From Beroe ovata (taxonomy: Eukaryota; Ctenophora; Nuda; Beroida; Beroidae), in assembly GCA_946803715.1 (NCBI GenBank), contig CAMPET010000056.1, positions 122,314-150,612 of the forward strand: a stretch of 28,299 bases of DNA. The letters are read 5' to 3'. A program made the translations under genes and the position numbers. The notes beneath the pieces were generated by a model. The model saw only the letters and a list, made by a program, of their open reading frames with translations. It searched no databases and was not told the origin of the DNA. Below, piece by piece: positions 19,542 through 28,299 of this stretch; position 1 is the stretch's first letter, and each line of letters starts with the position of its first letter.

Positions 19542-22500
19542 TCACTTCTCGATTTCGGGAGCACATGTCACGAAGTCGTGGTCCCAGAAGTGGTAGTCGT
19601 GATTCTTGATGAGCTCAATGAATGTGATGAGCAGACCCCATGGGTGTGGTCGGTTCACACATAACCTCTCCAACAGAATCCTGTATGAGAGACGGGTTAT
19701 AGGAGGTGTGACCATAGAGCGGCGGGGGAAGGGGGGTTCATGGAGGGTTCGGAGTGGGGTGGAAAAGAGGAAGATCGTGATGATAGAAGAGTGAGGGATG
19801 GATTCTAAGCGATGATGTGGGATATAATGTGTCAATAATCACATAATGTGTCACACTGTCAAGGAGAGGTCACGTGCCTGGTGATCTGTTCCCGGAGTTT
19901 CTCGCTGTTTCCCTCTGCAAAGAGGTAGAGCAGAGTACAGGAGAAGTAGTGGGTGTGAGTGTTGGGGTAGCGGAGCTGGTTACAGATAGCATTCAGGAAC
20001 AAGTAACGTCCTGACGGAAGAGAGACATGTGTTACCCCCTCTGGGTTACCACATAGTTACCACATAGTTACCACATGGTTACGACATAGTTACCACATGG
20101 TTAACACATGGTTACGACATAGTTACCACATGGTAACTGCATAGTGCATGGTTACCAGTGGTAACTTACCACTTGGTTATTGCATGGAGTAACACTTGGT
20201 TACCGCTTGGTTTATGCATGGTTGGTTACTTCATGGTAAGCACGTGACAATGTACATTGTACACCCCTCATCACGTACCTTCGTTGTCCAGATCGACGGC
20301 CAGGTTTTGGAATATGTCCATGTGTGCCCCCTGAGCTATGGTCGTCTGGGTGGGTGTGTGTCTGTTGGAATGCATGAGGTTGATAGCCTGTACCCCCACG
20401 TACAACACCAGGCTGTTCATTAGTGGAATGTTGTACCGGCTGCCCGTCTCCAGCTTGGGCATCTGGGGAAGAGGAGGAATCAGTGACAGAGAGAGGAGGG
20501 ATTTCAACTGTTGGCACAAGGCCATGGTGCACAATCTGGCACAATGCCAGCGTGCGGGGCACAACTCACACTCTCGCCATGACCGCCCACTACTCGAGAC
20601 ATCTCCTCAGAGGGCGCCTTGAGATGCTTGTGTAGCTCAATGAGGAATGTAACGGGCGTTCGACTCTTGAGATAAGAGTCAAGATCCTTCTTGAAAGTGG
20701 CCGGGATAGCCGTGGTGTAGTCGTAGCTGAGTCTGGGAGATTCAGAGATGCTCTCTAACTGATCAACCTGAGGGGGGAGTAGACAGAGTGAGAAATGGTG
20801 AGAACTGAGAGTGTGGTGGAGATAGAGGATTGATGGTGAGTATAACTGGTGAGGATTAGGGTGCTGTGGTGACGCTCACTCCTCACTCACTCACCTTGAG
20901 ATCCTCACTCACTCACCTTGAGATCCTTGCTGAAGGGATCAGGTAGACTCTTGGTGCTGGGGAACGCACTGAGAATGATGTTTCTCAGCTGCAGGCAGCC
21001 CGGAGGTATGACATCACAGAAGGGGAAGTGGTAGTCACAGAGAAACTCTGGGAAATCGTGCAGGAGGACGAGCAGACAGCGGAGTGTGCCCTTGTACAAC
21101 GTCTCGTTCTTGATGATGAGCTCTGCATTGCGGAGGAACGGGTACAGGAACTTGAACAGATCAATGAGGAGCTGCTGGTAGAGTGGCCAGCCCTGCCCTG
21201 GCTGCGACTGCGTGAGAGAGAGGGGTCAGGGATCGAGGTGAAGGTAAAGGGGAGGAAAAGGGGAGAGAAAAGGGGGATTCGAGGATACTGTCCTCGAGAT
21301 AAGGGAGGGGAGGGTTCATGGGATGAACAGATGAAAGGGGGTTCACCTCCACGTGTATACCTTATTCTCGGTAGTGAGAAGTTTGTTTAGGAAGTGTCGC
21401 TGTGAGATGAGCTCTAGCCAGGCGTAAGTGAACCCGGGCAGATAGTTTGGTTGTAGCAGGTGATACACGTGACTGAGAGAGAGAGGGGATGGAGTGTTAG
21501 AAGATTGGTGTCTGGATATCCCATTCGTAGATCTGCTAATGTTGTCACACAACAATATTGCCACATGGTGACAACAATTGACAACAACAGTTACTACTAT
21601 AGTCACTGTTCTCTCCACTCACCAGAACACTTTCAGTATGGGAAGCAGCTTGTCGTACGGCATCGGTTCGGCTGTGACTTCCTGGAACAGGATAGCAAAG
21701 AACCTGTGGTACGGCAGGACGAGGAATTGTGTTTTCTTCGTGTCGTGGTCTTTCTGTAGCACGGTCTTGACCGTGATCAGCACGGTTTTCAGCATCTTGA
21801 GCCGGTTTGCCTCACCGAAATACTTCATCATCACGTAGACAAGTTTGACGAAACTGTCCACAAAGTTGTAAATGTCTTCTCTCAACTTGTACATGTAGCC
21901 CTGGAAAGTGGGAGTGGGTAACGGAGACTGGAGAGGTGGTAAACGAGGCTTGTTTAAGATGGAAATACAGACACCAGATTATCAATTGAGTTCTGGAATC
22001 AGCCAGCGGAACATTATCAGCAGTATTACATTGCAGGGAGTCCAATCAACTAATCAAGTGGGAATAATATGCGCATTGCGCGTGGCGTTCTAATGTGAGG
22101 TTAAATGATGTTTGGTATTCATCAATCATCACTGATGAAAGCGATGATGGGTACTGATGAAAGTGATGAGTGGCGATTCAGCACAAAAGTCAGCGGGTTA
22201 CCGTGTGATGATGTACCTTTTTCTGTACCTTATTCTGCATGTAGTTGTTAAAGTTCACATCGGCAATGTACTCGGTGTATATCTTGAAAAGCAGGGTGAT
22301 CGTCTCCTCGTTCCTCAGGGAGGGATGATTGAAGAACTGGGTTTGGAGGACTTGTTGCTCGTGACTCTCACCCGACTTCTGACAAATCATGATCCACTGC
22401 TGGATTATCATCTTCACATTCGCTGTCATCTGCAGGGACGGACAGGGAGAATTAGGCGGGGGCAGAGGGGAACGTGGGGGACAGAGGGGGACATAACAAT

Positions 22501-25500
22501 AGACTAGAAATGGGAAATCTGACTGGGGAGATGGGGAGCTGAAGGTGGATAGTGACAGTGAAAACAATTATCAGAGGTGAGCAAACTGAGAATACTGTGG
22601 TGAGACAATGCAAGAGAGGGAGGAGAGATAATGAGGAATCCCCTTCCTACCTCTTCCCTCTGTTTCGGATCTTCCTCCGCTCGACCAGCCTCAGATTTCT
22701 GTACAAAGAATCGCAGAACATCCTTCAGCTGCTTCACGTCCTCTTCTCTGACGAGAGAGTCTCCCTTGACCTTGTTACCTGAGGGGAAGAGCTTATTAAC
22801 TCAGTCCATAGAGGAAATGGAGAATCAAACACGGGGGCTTTGAGCCTTGAGTTTGAAGTGAAGTTTTTGAAGGAAATTAAGAGTGAAGTGAGGGACATTC
22901 TGTCCAGGTCAAATTCTAAATTCGATGAGCAAATTTGGAACCTTATCATAAAATCATACTTATCAATCGGTTTTAAATTTCAAGTGGAGTGAATAATACA
23001 ATCATTTTCTGTCTAAATTATCGTATTTTGCATTTTCTATTCTGCATTACACACAATTTCATTTTCATAACGTTGTTAACACTCCAGACAGATATGATAT
23101 TACTATTGGTGGCATTGCTGCCACTGACAGATGCCGCTGTCCTGTTTAAACGCTCGCTCTACGACATGGACATAGTTTTCGAGGGAGTAGACGGGGAGAT
23201 ATCAGGCCCAGCAAACCCAGGGGAAAGGTACATGTTGAGCAATGGTCTGGCAGCGCGGTCTGGGTCAGCGACGCGCACTCACACGTGCAACTCTATCCGG
23301 GGTGTCCCTAGCAACCTGCGCTCCTCTGCAGAGATGTACCCTCACGGACTGACCTCCTTCTACCAGAAGTACACTGAGGCATACGGCATCCCTGTGGTGT
23401 CCTCTGGCAGAGTGCCAGACGACGCGTTACGCCGCGCGTGTTACATCACGCGTTTCCTCATGGCGGATCACTCAGGGGTGCGTAACAACTACTACAGGAG
23501 GTATGGCAGAGTGGGGATAATGGCTAAAGATGAGTACACCACTCACATCCCAGAGCACAGCTGGCTAGACCCAGTGTTCTGGAATGCAAGAGCTAGGGGT
23601 CTGGGGGCGACTGAGCAATGGCCTATTTCAACAGGTAAGTCTGCTCATCTATTGGCACAGTACCAACATTTCACAAGGCATTATGCTACTCTGTTTTCGT
23701 ACCCAAGTTCACCATGACACACATTGCCACACCACCAGACCCCCCTTGTTTGACACCCTCACACCCAATTGACACATAAACACACCCCCTAGTTTGACAC
23801 CCTCACACCTATAGGTGCAGAAGAGAACGTGCTCTGTTACAGTCAGGACAGTTACCGTAACGAGGACATTTTCCTTCACGAGTTTTCCCACGGTGTGCAT
23901 CTGCTGGGTGCTAAATACGCTATCAGCGGTTTCGACACAGACCTCGCCTACTGGTATAACAACGCTCGTTCCACGGGCAAGTGGGCTAACACCTACGCCA
24001 TGAGCACCAAGGAAGAATACTTCGCAGAGGGAACACAGAGTTTTTTCGGGGTAAACGCGTACAGTCAGCGTGCTGATGGAGTTCACAACCACGTGAACAC
24101 ACGTGCGTTGCTAAGGAGCTACGACTCCAACCTGTACAACATGGTGAGCAAAGTTTTCCCCTGTGGCAATGAGGTGATCAAGAGATGCACCAAGTCGCGG
24201 TCCGCTGAGCTCAATCAGTGTCTGAGGATGGACTGTAACGAGGTGAGCGGGGGGAGAGCCGAGCCGCACTGCGATGGCGAGAGACGGGATGACGAGGACA
24301 GGGAGGATGAGGACAGGAAGGATGAGGACAGGGAGGATGAGGAGGATAGAGGGAGGAATTGTGAGGATGTGGGCGAGCATTGCGAGTACTGGTCCGACTC
24401 GGGCTACTGTACGAGCGCCGAGTGGAGGGAATGGATGGGTGAGAACTGTGCTCGCACGTGCGGGACATGCCGTGAGGATGAGGAGGATGAAGAGAGGAGG
24501 AATGAGGATTGTGAGGATTTGGGGGATCATTGTCCCTACTGGTCAGGGGAGGGCATGTGTGAGAGTGGCGAGTGGAAGAATTGGATGTCGGAAAACTGCG
24601 CCAAAACATGTGGGACATGTCCCGATCGAGAGGACGAAGATGAGGAAAGAGAAGATGAGGAAAGAGAAGATGAGGAAAGAGAAGATGAGGAAAGAGAAGA
24701 TGAGGAAAGAGAGGATGAGGAAAGAGAGGAATCGTGCAGAGATAGGAAACCCAATCAATGCATCAAGTGGGCGAAACAGGGGAAGTGCAAGTTCGCAACC
24801 AAGAAGAGGCAGTGTCGGAAGAGTTGCAAAGTTTGCAAAGCGACCCCGTTCTAAAAAGTTCTAAAAACACCTTTCTAAGCTATTGACTCTAATGTGAATT
24901 GATTTCAGACTTAATCGATCAACAGTTTCTGTTTGAAAATGTGCAAAATGTATCGCGTGATGATTGTACTTACAAATGTTAACCCCGAGGTTGATCTGTG
25001 TTTTGAAGAGGGGGTTATGTATCAGCATGGAAAGGGGGTAGTGGGGTGACGTTATCTTCTCGTGCAGGAGATGGGCTAGGTGGGTACAGAATTCCTTCAT
25101 CATTATCAGGTTGTGTTTGATCAGGAGGTCGATAGCATGATCGTTGTACTTGATCTCGTCCTTAGCTTCGATTACAGCTCTGTGGGAGAATAAATGAGAA
25201 TGACGACACTGAGGGGAAATCATAAGTGAAATACAAAGTGGGAATAATAGGGTGAAAGAAATTATATAATGGCAACGTTGGGGGAGGTAAGAGATATCAA
25301 ACCAGCTGGACTCACTTAGTTGCGTGTTTCTGCAGGACTTGTGGCCCGAACACGTTCGACTGGGCCAGGTATTTCAGGATAAGGAGCTGGGCATCGCACA
25401 GAATCTTGGTTTTCTCCGCCTCCTTCTCCACCACCTCAGGCCGGTGGCACTCCAAGATACCCTCAACACTGAACCCTATCAGTTTGATGCTATCGGATAT

Positions 25501-28266
25501 GTTGTACTTTGTGGATTGGATCGTTTTCAGCACCTTATCCAATATCGGTTTCAGGTATGATGTAACGGGGAACTGTGGAACTAGAGTCTCTATTTTAGAG
25601 TAGAGAACGTCCAGCAGTCGTGACAATTCGTCGTTGTACGAGGCTTGTGGGCCCTGCTGAGACTGTTGTGCTGCTTGCTGGGGGCCGCCACCCAAACCAA
25701 ACGGTTGCTGGCTTTGTTGTTGATTTTGCTGTTGTTGCTGCTGCTGTTGCTTGTACAGCATCATGCGCTGAAATTTATCGACATCTAGTAATAGAATTAG
25801 ACACACTTCATACGGAAAGAACAGCAGCCCGTTATCCGGCCGATTTCAGCTGGTTCGAACTGCCATCTCAAAATACTGTAGTATGCGGGTCAGATTTGCT
25901 CCACACCACTCACCGATAGCTCATCTATAGACCTATCTCCACCACCAAAACTGTTTCCAGGTTGCTGTTGTTGTTGCTGTTGCTGGAAGAATGACTGCAT
26001 CCTGTTGCTCATCACACTACTTCTCATATCAAACTGACTCATATTCTCAGCGGTTAGATCCAGATCGTGACCAGGGGTGTCCAGTGAGCCCCACTTGTCT
26101 GGCATATTGCCAGGGTGGGGAGGGAACTGGGAACTGATGGACGGAATTGTGGGCAGAGCAGAGGGCATCGGCAACGAGGCTGAAACACAACGAAATGTCA
26201 TTAACAAATGGTCAAGGAGATTTTGCGTCACGTCAACAGTCTACACACTGAAAAACAGCAGATACCGATAAATCACTCACGAGGAATGTTCTTGCCGTAC
26301 TGCTGGTACACTTTGAACTGTTGCTGGGTACATCCCCCGGCCTGCAGTTTCAACTGCTCGGGGAGCTGGTCCTGTATGGCGGCGACCATCGTGTTTGTGA
26401 ATCTCTGTCCCTCCTTCCTACAATCAAACCTCTTCCTGTACTCCTTCTCCAGCAGCTTGTCTATCTCTTTGAATGCTTGTCTCACTGCATCTGCCTGCAG
26501 TCTCATGCAGGCCAGATCCAAGTTCTCAGTTGCTACAAACTTGGCCGCCTCCTGGGCCTCCTGAACCAGCTGCATATCCAGAGCCCCCAGCCCCGGCATG
26601 TTCTTGGGGATGTTCATGTTGGGGATGAAACTCTTGAGAAGGTTATCCTTGATGGTAGAGTTCAGCTGGTCCCGGGCATAGATGAGCACGGCCGCTGCTG
26701 CTATGTGCCGTACCATGAACTGAGCCGCCATCCTCATCTTACTCTCCTCGGGATCCAGGGCAAAGTCCTTCTTGATGATGTTCTCGGCAGTTGTGAGCGT
26801 CATGTTGATACTCTTTTCCACGACTATCCGACCTAGTTTGGAGATGGCGGACTCTATCGCGGTCTGGACACAGTGGGTCAGCTCGGGTCGCTTCTGGAAG
26901 AGGGGAAGTTGGGTGTTGATCCTGATCTTGTTGTAATCCATATCCTGGATTTGGGGGACGAGTGGTGGCATGGCGTGCTGCTGTGGCGGTGTCCCTGGCT
27001 GGAGAGGGGTGGGGGTGAAGGACTGAGGAGCGAGGAGTGATGATCCGGGGGCTTTGGGCGGAGTCAAAGAGATCAGCTGAAATAGAGAGAGAGTGTGAGA
27101 TTACATTACACTAGGGAGTGAGATTACACTGACTAGCAGCAAGTGTGAGAACGACTAGGGAGTGAGATTACACTAGGGAGTGAGATTACACTGACAAGTG
27201 TGGGAACGATTCACGATCTTAACCTGTTCTACTTTGTATCGGTCCTTTAGACTCTCACATTGCAGAACATTCTTGATGGGCACTGAGTCCATGTCAGTCT
27301 GCAGGTCCTTCAACAGTAGCTCCATCTCAAATTTGAGAGCAAGCTGAAAATAAACCACAGTTCAAAATCAACTTAGAAACAAACACCTAACCTCCGAGAG
27401 GAGGTTAGGTAGTGAACACACTCAACACAGACACACAGACAATCAATACAAACACAAATACAAACACAAACACATACACAAACACACTCACAGACATTCT
27501 CTTGGTTCTCATATCCTACCTTGAGGTCCGGTATCTTGTGTATCTCAATGAGTAGTCCCAGCAGTCCCATAGTCCATGAATTGGGCGGGGAGAAAACTTT
27601 AGAGTGACCCACAGAACGCAGGACGTTACACACGAAGGGTATGGTGAACAACATGAACTCCTGCTCCTTGGGTGCTCCAGCTAGCTGTCCCTTGTGCAGG
27701 GACTCGATAACCAGACTTTTCAAATCCAGCTCCTAGTGGAGAGAAATGTGAGGAGTGGCTATAAAACCATGACTCATTTATTCATTAGAGTAATACAGGA
27801 AATCATAATATCTGCGAAATTTGAAGCATCAACTTACAATTTGCAGGATGGGCTTGTTTCTACCGAGAGTGTAGAGACCCAGGAATGAACCCAGATTCTT
27901 GAGATAGGTCTTCTCAGTCGCATTACTGGAGTTCATTGAGGGGGACTTGAGCAAATTCTGGCAGAGAGAGAAGTGTGTCAGACTGACATTATCTCATTAT
28001 CACATTATTATCAGATTATCTCATTACATCAGAATAAAGAAATGAACTTCGCATAAGGGTGTTTATTCTCAGTGTAGCGAGTTTACCTTGATGTTAGCAT
28101 AAGTCTCAGTGAGAACTTGGCTGGCATACTCCTTTGCATTGAGTGTCTGTACAAACTGTAGATAGAGTTGATGGAAATTCGGTTCAATGCACACTCGCTC
28201 CGTGACCAGATACTGGGCAGCCCACGGGTAAAACTGCTGTTCAACGATCTCCAACCATTCCTCAGC
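19542..28266 (-). CDS. cnot1: CNOT1, scaffold subunit of the CCR4-NOT deadenylase (C-terminal part, 17 exons)
   Basis: CNOT1 holds together the CCR4-NOT complex, which shortens mRNA poly(A) tails and mediates repression. The minus-strand exons are 28266-28087, 27957-27838, 27732-27520, 27343-27224, 27076-26281, 26179-25914, 25767-25316, 25179-24974, 22778-22651, 22429-22229, 21900-21623, 21472-21361, 21207-20917, 20767-20570, 20462-20279, 20010-19878 and 19680-19542. Every phase fits, and the 4017 bases encode 1338 residues plus a stop. This corresponds to roughly the second half of human CNOT1 (2376 residues); the 5' exons lie beyond the window. Highly conserved stretches include FALDPEES in exon 5 of this list, [24 protein letters not shown] and [18 protein letters not shown]. 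The intron after exon 16 appears to be GC-AG. The protein stops just after APEIEK, so it lacks the last 20 or so residues of the vertebrate protein. Confidence 0.97.
20045..20145. repeat. 11-bp minisatellite in a CNOT1 intron
   Basis: Degenerate copies of TAGTTACCACA and TGGTTACGACA follow one another about eight or nine times, and looser variants continue to about 20235. A full X-box consensus, GTTACC-AGT-GGTAAC, lies at 20151-20165 in the degenerate part. Confidence 0.9.
20883..20926 (-). repeat. 22-bp tandem duplication carrying a CNOT1 5' splice site
   Basis: Two exact 22-bp units (20883-20904 and 20905-20926) each contain the exon end GGATCTCAAG and the donor GTGAGT on the minus strand. 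The upstream donor (exon end 20917) keeps the conserved frame. Use of the downstream donor (exon end 20895) would add 22 bases and an in-frame TGA. Confidence 0.95.
23094..24854 (+). CDS. Secreted HExxH metalloprotease with three ShKT domains
   Basis: Two exons (23094-23634 and 23815-24854, phase 1, GTAAGT donor) encode 526 residues. The chosen ATG gives a short signal peptide ([15 protein letters not shown]); an upstream in-frame ATG would destroy it, and a CAG acceptor just before suggests a 5' UTR intron. The catalytic region has HEFSH at 202-206 and KEEYFAEG at 246-253, so H202, H206 and probably E248 bind zinc, with E203 as base. This is a gluzincin-like layout rather than a metzincin. 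Three six-Cys ShKT modules follow at 363-399, 413-449 and 488-521. The first two are acidic and alike, the third is strongly basic. Charged Glu/Asp/Arg repeats separate them. The gene lies within a CNOT1 intron on the other strand. Its substrate is unknown. ShKT modules occur in many secreted enzymes and are not by themselves evidence of a toxin. Confidence 0.9.
23748..23809. repeat. 18-base direct repeat next to a 3' splice site
   Basis: GTTTGACACCCTCACACC occurs exactly at 23748-23765 and 23792-23809, in the intron of the metalloprotease gene. The second copy ends five bases before the first exon base, immediately ahead of the TATAG acceptor. Confidence 0.95.
24646..24732 (+). repeat. 15-bp coding minisatellite (Glu/Asp/Arg repeats)
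   Basis: Nearly six copies of a 15-bp unit (GAGGAAAGAGAAGAT) encode repeated EREDE pentapeptides between the second and third ShKT modules. Because the unit is a multiple of three, copy-number change would lengthen or shorten the linker without breaking the frame. A related shorter stretch is at 24284-24350. Confidence 0.95.
25316..26179 (-). other. CNOT1 linker exons with two polyglutamine tracts
   Basis: Two neighbouring exons (25914-26179 and 25316-25767) encode the connector between DUF3819 and the NOT1 C-terminal domain. Each carries a run of about eight Gln, coded by mixed CAG and CAA. The second tract extends into a Gln/Gly/Ala-rich, low-complexity stretch. The second half of the second exon returns to conserved helical sequence (VDK-to-Y region of the connector). 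Confidence 0.85.
26281..27076 (-). other. CNOT1 exon for the DUF3819 (CNOT9-binding) domain
   Basis: One large exon of 265 codons encodes a Pro-rich linker and then the DUF3819 helical bundle, which binds CNOT9 in other species. It shows INTQLPLFQ and [11 protein letters not shown], very close to vertebrate CNOT1. The CNOT9 interface is conserved in overall register, but individual contacts were not checked. Confidence 0.85.
27085..27215. repeat. CNOT1 intron made almost wholly of repeats
   Basis: The 147-base intron between exons 27343-27224 and 27076-26281 consists mostly of copies of AGGGAGTGAGATTACACT and an AAGTGTGRGAACGAY segment, arranged as a duplication of about 65-70 bases. Only the splice borders are unique. 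Confidence 0.85.
27224..28266 (-). other. CNOT1 exons for the end of the MIF4G (CAF1-binding) region
   Basis: Four exons (211 residues) correspond to the C-terminal part of the helical MIF4G-like domain, which in other species binds the CNOT7/CNOT8 (CAF1) deadenylase. The motifs SIEPNF-like ([10 protein letters not shown]), NKPILQ and [11 protein letters not shown] align with vertebrate CNOT1. The first exon follows a GT/CA microsatellite: the acceptor TCTCAG lies right beside it. Confidence 0.85.
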
Positions 28267-28276
28267 CTGAGAGATC

Positions 28277-28297
28277 GTGTGTGTGTGTGTGTGTGTG
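28277..28297. repeat. (GT)n microsatellite at the window edge
   Basis: A GT run in a CNOT1 intron, ten bases from the 3' splice site at 28267-28268. It may continue beyond the window. Confidence 0.95.
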
Positions 28298-28299
28298 GG

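Larger units (their letters stand above)
19542..25179 (-). other. CNOT1 exons for the NOT1 C-terminal (SHD) domain
   Basis: Ten exons encode the superfamily homology region that binds the CNOT2-CNOT3 module in other species. It is the best conserved part in this window. The exon ending at 22229 has two tandem donors 12 bases apart (GTACAG and GTACAT), so four extra residues (VQKK) could be included without a frame change. The exon ending at 20917 has its 5' splice site duplicated. Confidence 0.9.

Noticed and set aside
22989-23093. Upstream ATG at 22989 as the start of the metalloprotease
   Set aside because: It would bury the signal peptide behind an AT-rich hydrophobic stretch that looks intronic, with a splice acceptor just before 23094.
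24111-24758. Long open frames antisense to, or in the second frame of, the metalloprotease gene
   Set aside because: The Ser/Leu-, Phe/Ile- or Lys/Met-rich translations come from the 15-bp coding repeat read in other frames; the Cys-patterned ShKT frame is the real one.
25784-25806. CTAG acceptor before 25784 as the start of the CNOT1 Gln-rich exon
   Set aside because: It would need a phase 1 donor, but the preceding exon ends in phase 0. The acceptor at 25768-25769 (TTTCAG) fits.

Overview
This is a window of animal nuclear DNA, not bacterial. It has many short spliceosomal introns with GT-AG borders, microsatellites, minisatellites, N gaps, and genes typical of Metazoa (ZNRF-type E3 ligase, CNOT1, ShKT domains). 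The mixture, especially a secreted zincin fused to ShKT domains, suggests a marine invertebrate such as a cnidarian or sponge, but nothing here fixes the phylum. All gene models below were built by hand from reading frame, splice sites, intron phase and remembered family similarity. No transcript data were available.

Layout. 1-4450: no supportable gene. It holds a cluster of CACGTG sites, a long hairpin and small repeats. 4451-8845 (minus): a four-exon gene for a 1168-residue, mostly disordered protein that I do not recognise; its 5' end may lie further right. 8846-11209: intergenic or 5' region with a CpG-rich patch and a MITE-like element. 11210-14705 (plus): a six-exon ZNRF1/ZNRF2-type E3 ubiquitin ligase, with a 658-base N gap in intron 2. 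Its last three exons are repeated almost identically at 14958-15919 behind a single N, most probably an assembly artefact. 15920-19541: 3' region and repeat-rich intergenic DNA, with a second duplication that also meets at a single N. 19542-28266 (minus): the last 17 exons seen of CNOT1, the scaffold of the CCR4-NOT deadenylase, cut at its 5' side by the window edge. 23094-24854 (plus): a two-exon gene for a secreted HExxH metalloprotease with three ShKT domains. It lies wholly inside one CNOT1 intron on the opposite strand.

The genes are not an operon and show no common pathway. Two act in regulated turnover: ZNRF in protein ubiquitination and CNOT1 in mRNA deadenylation. The most striking pattern is at splice sites. 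In all four genes, short tandem or direct repeats include or lie very close to 5' or 3' splice sites, in two cases duplicating the 5' splice site itself with a 22-bp unit. One CNOT1 intron appears to be of the rare GC-AG type.
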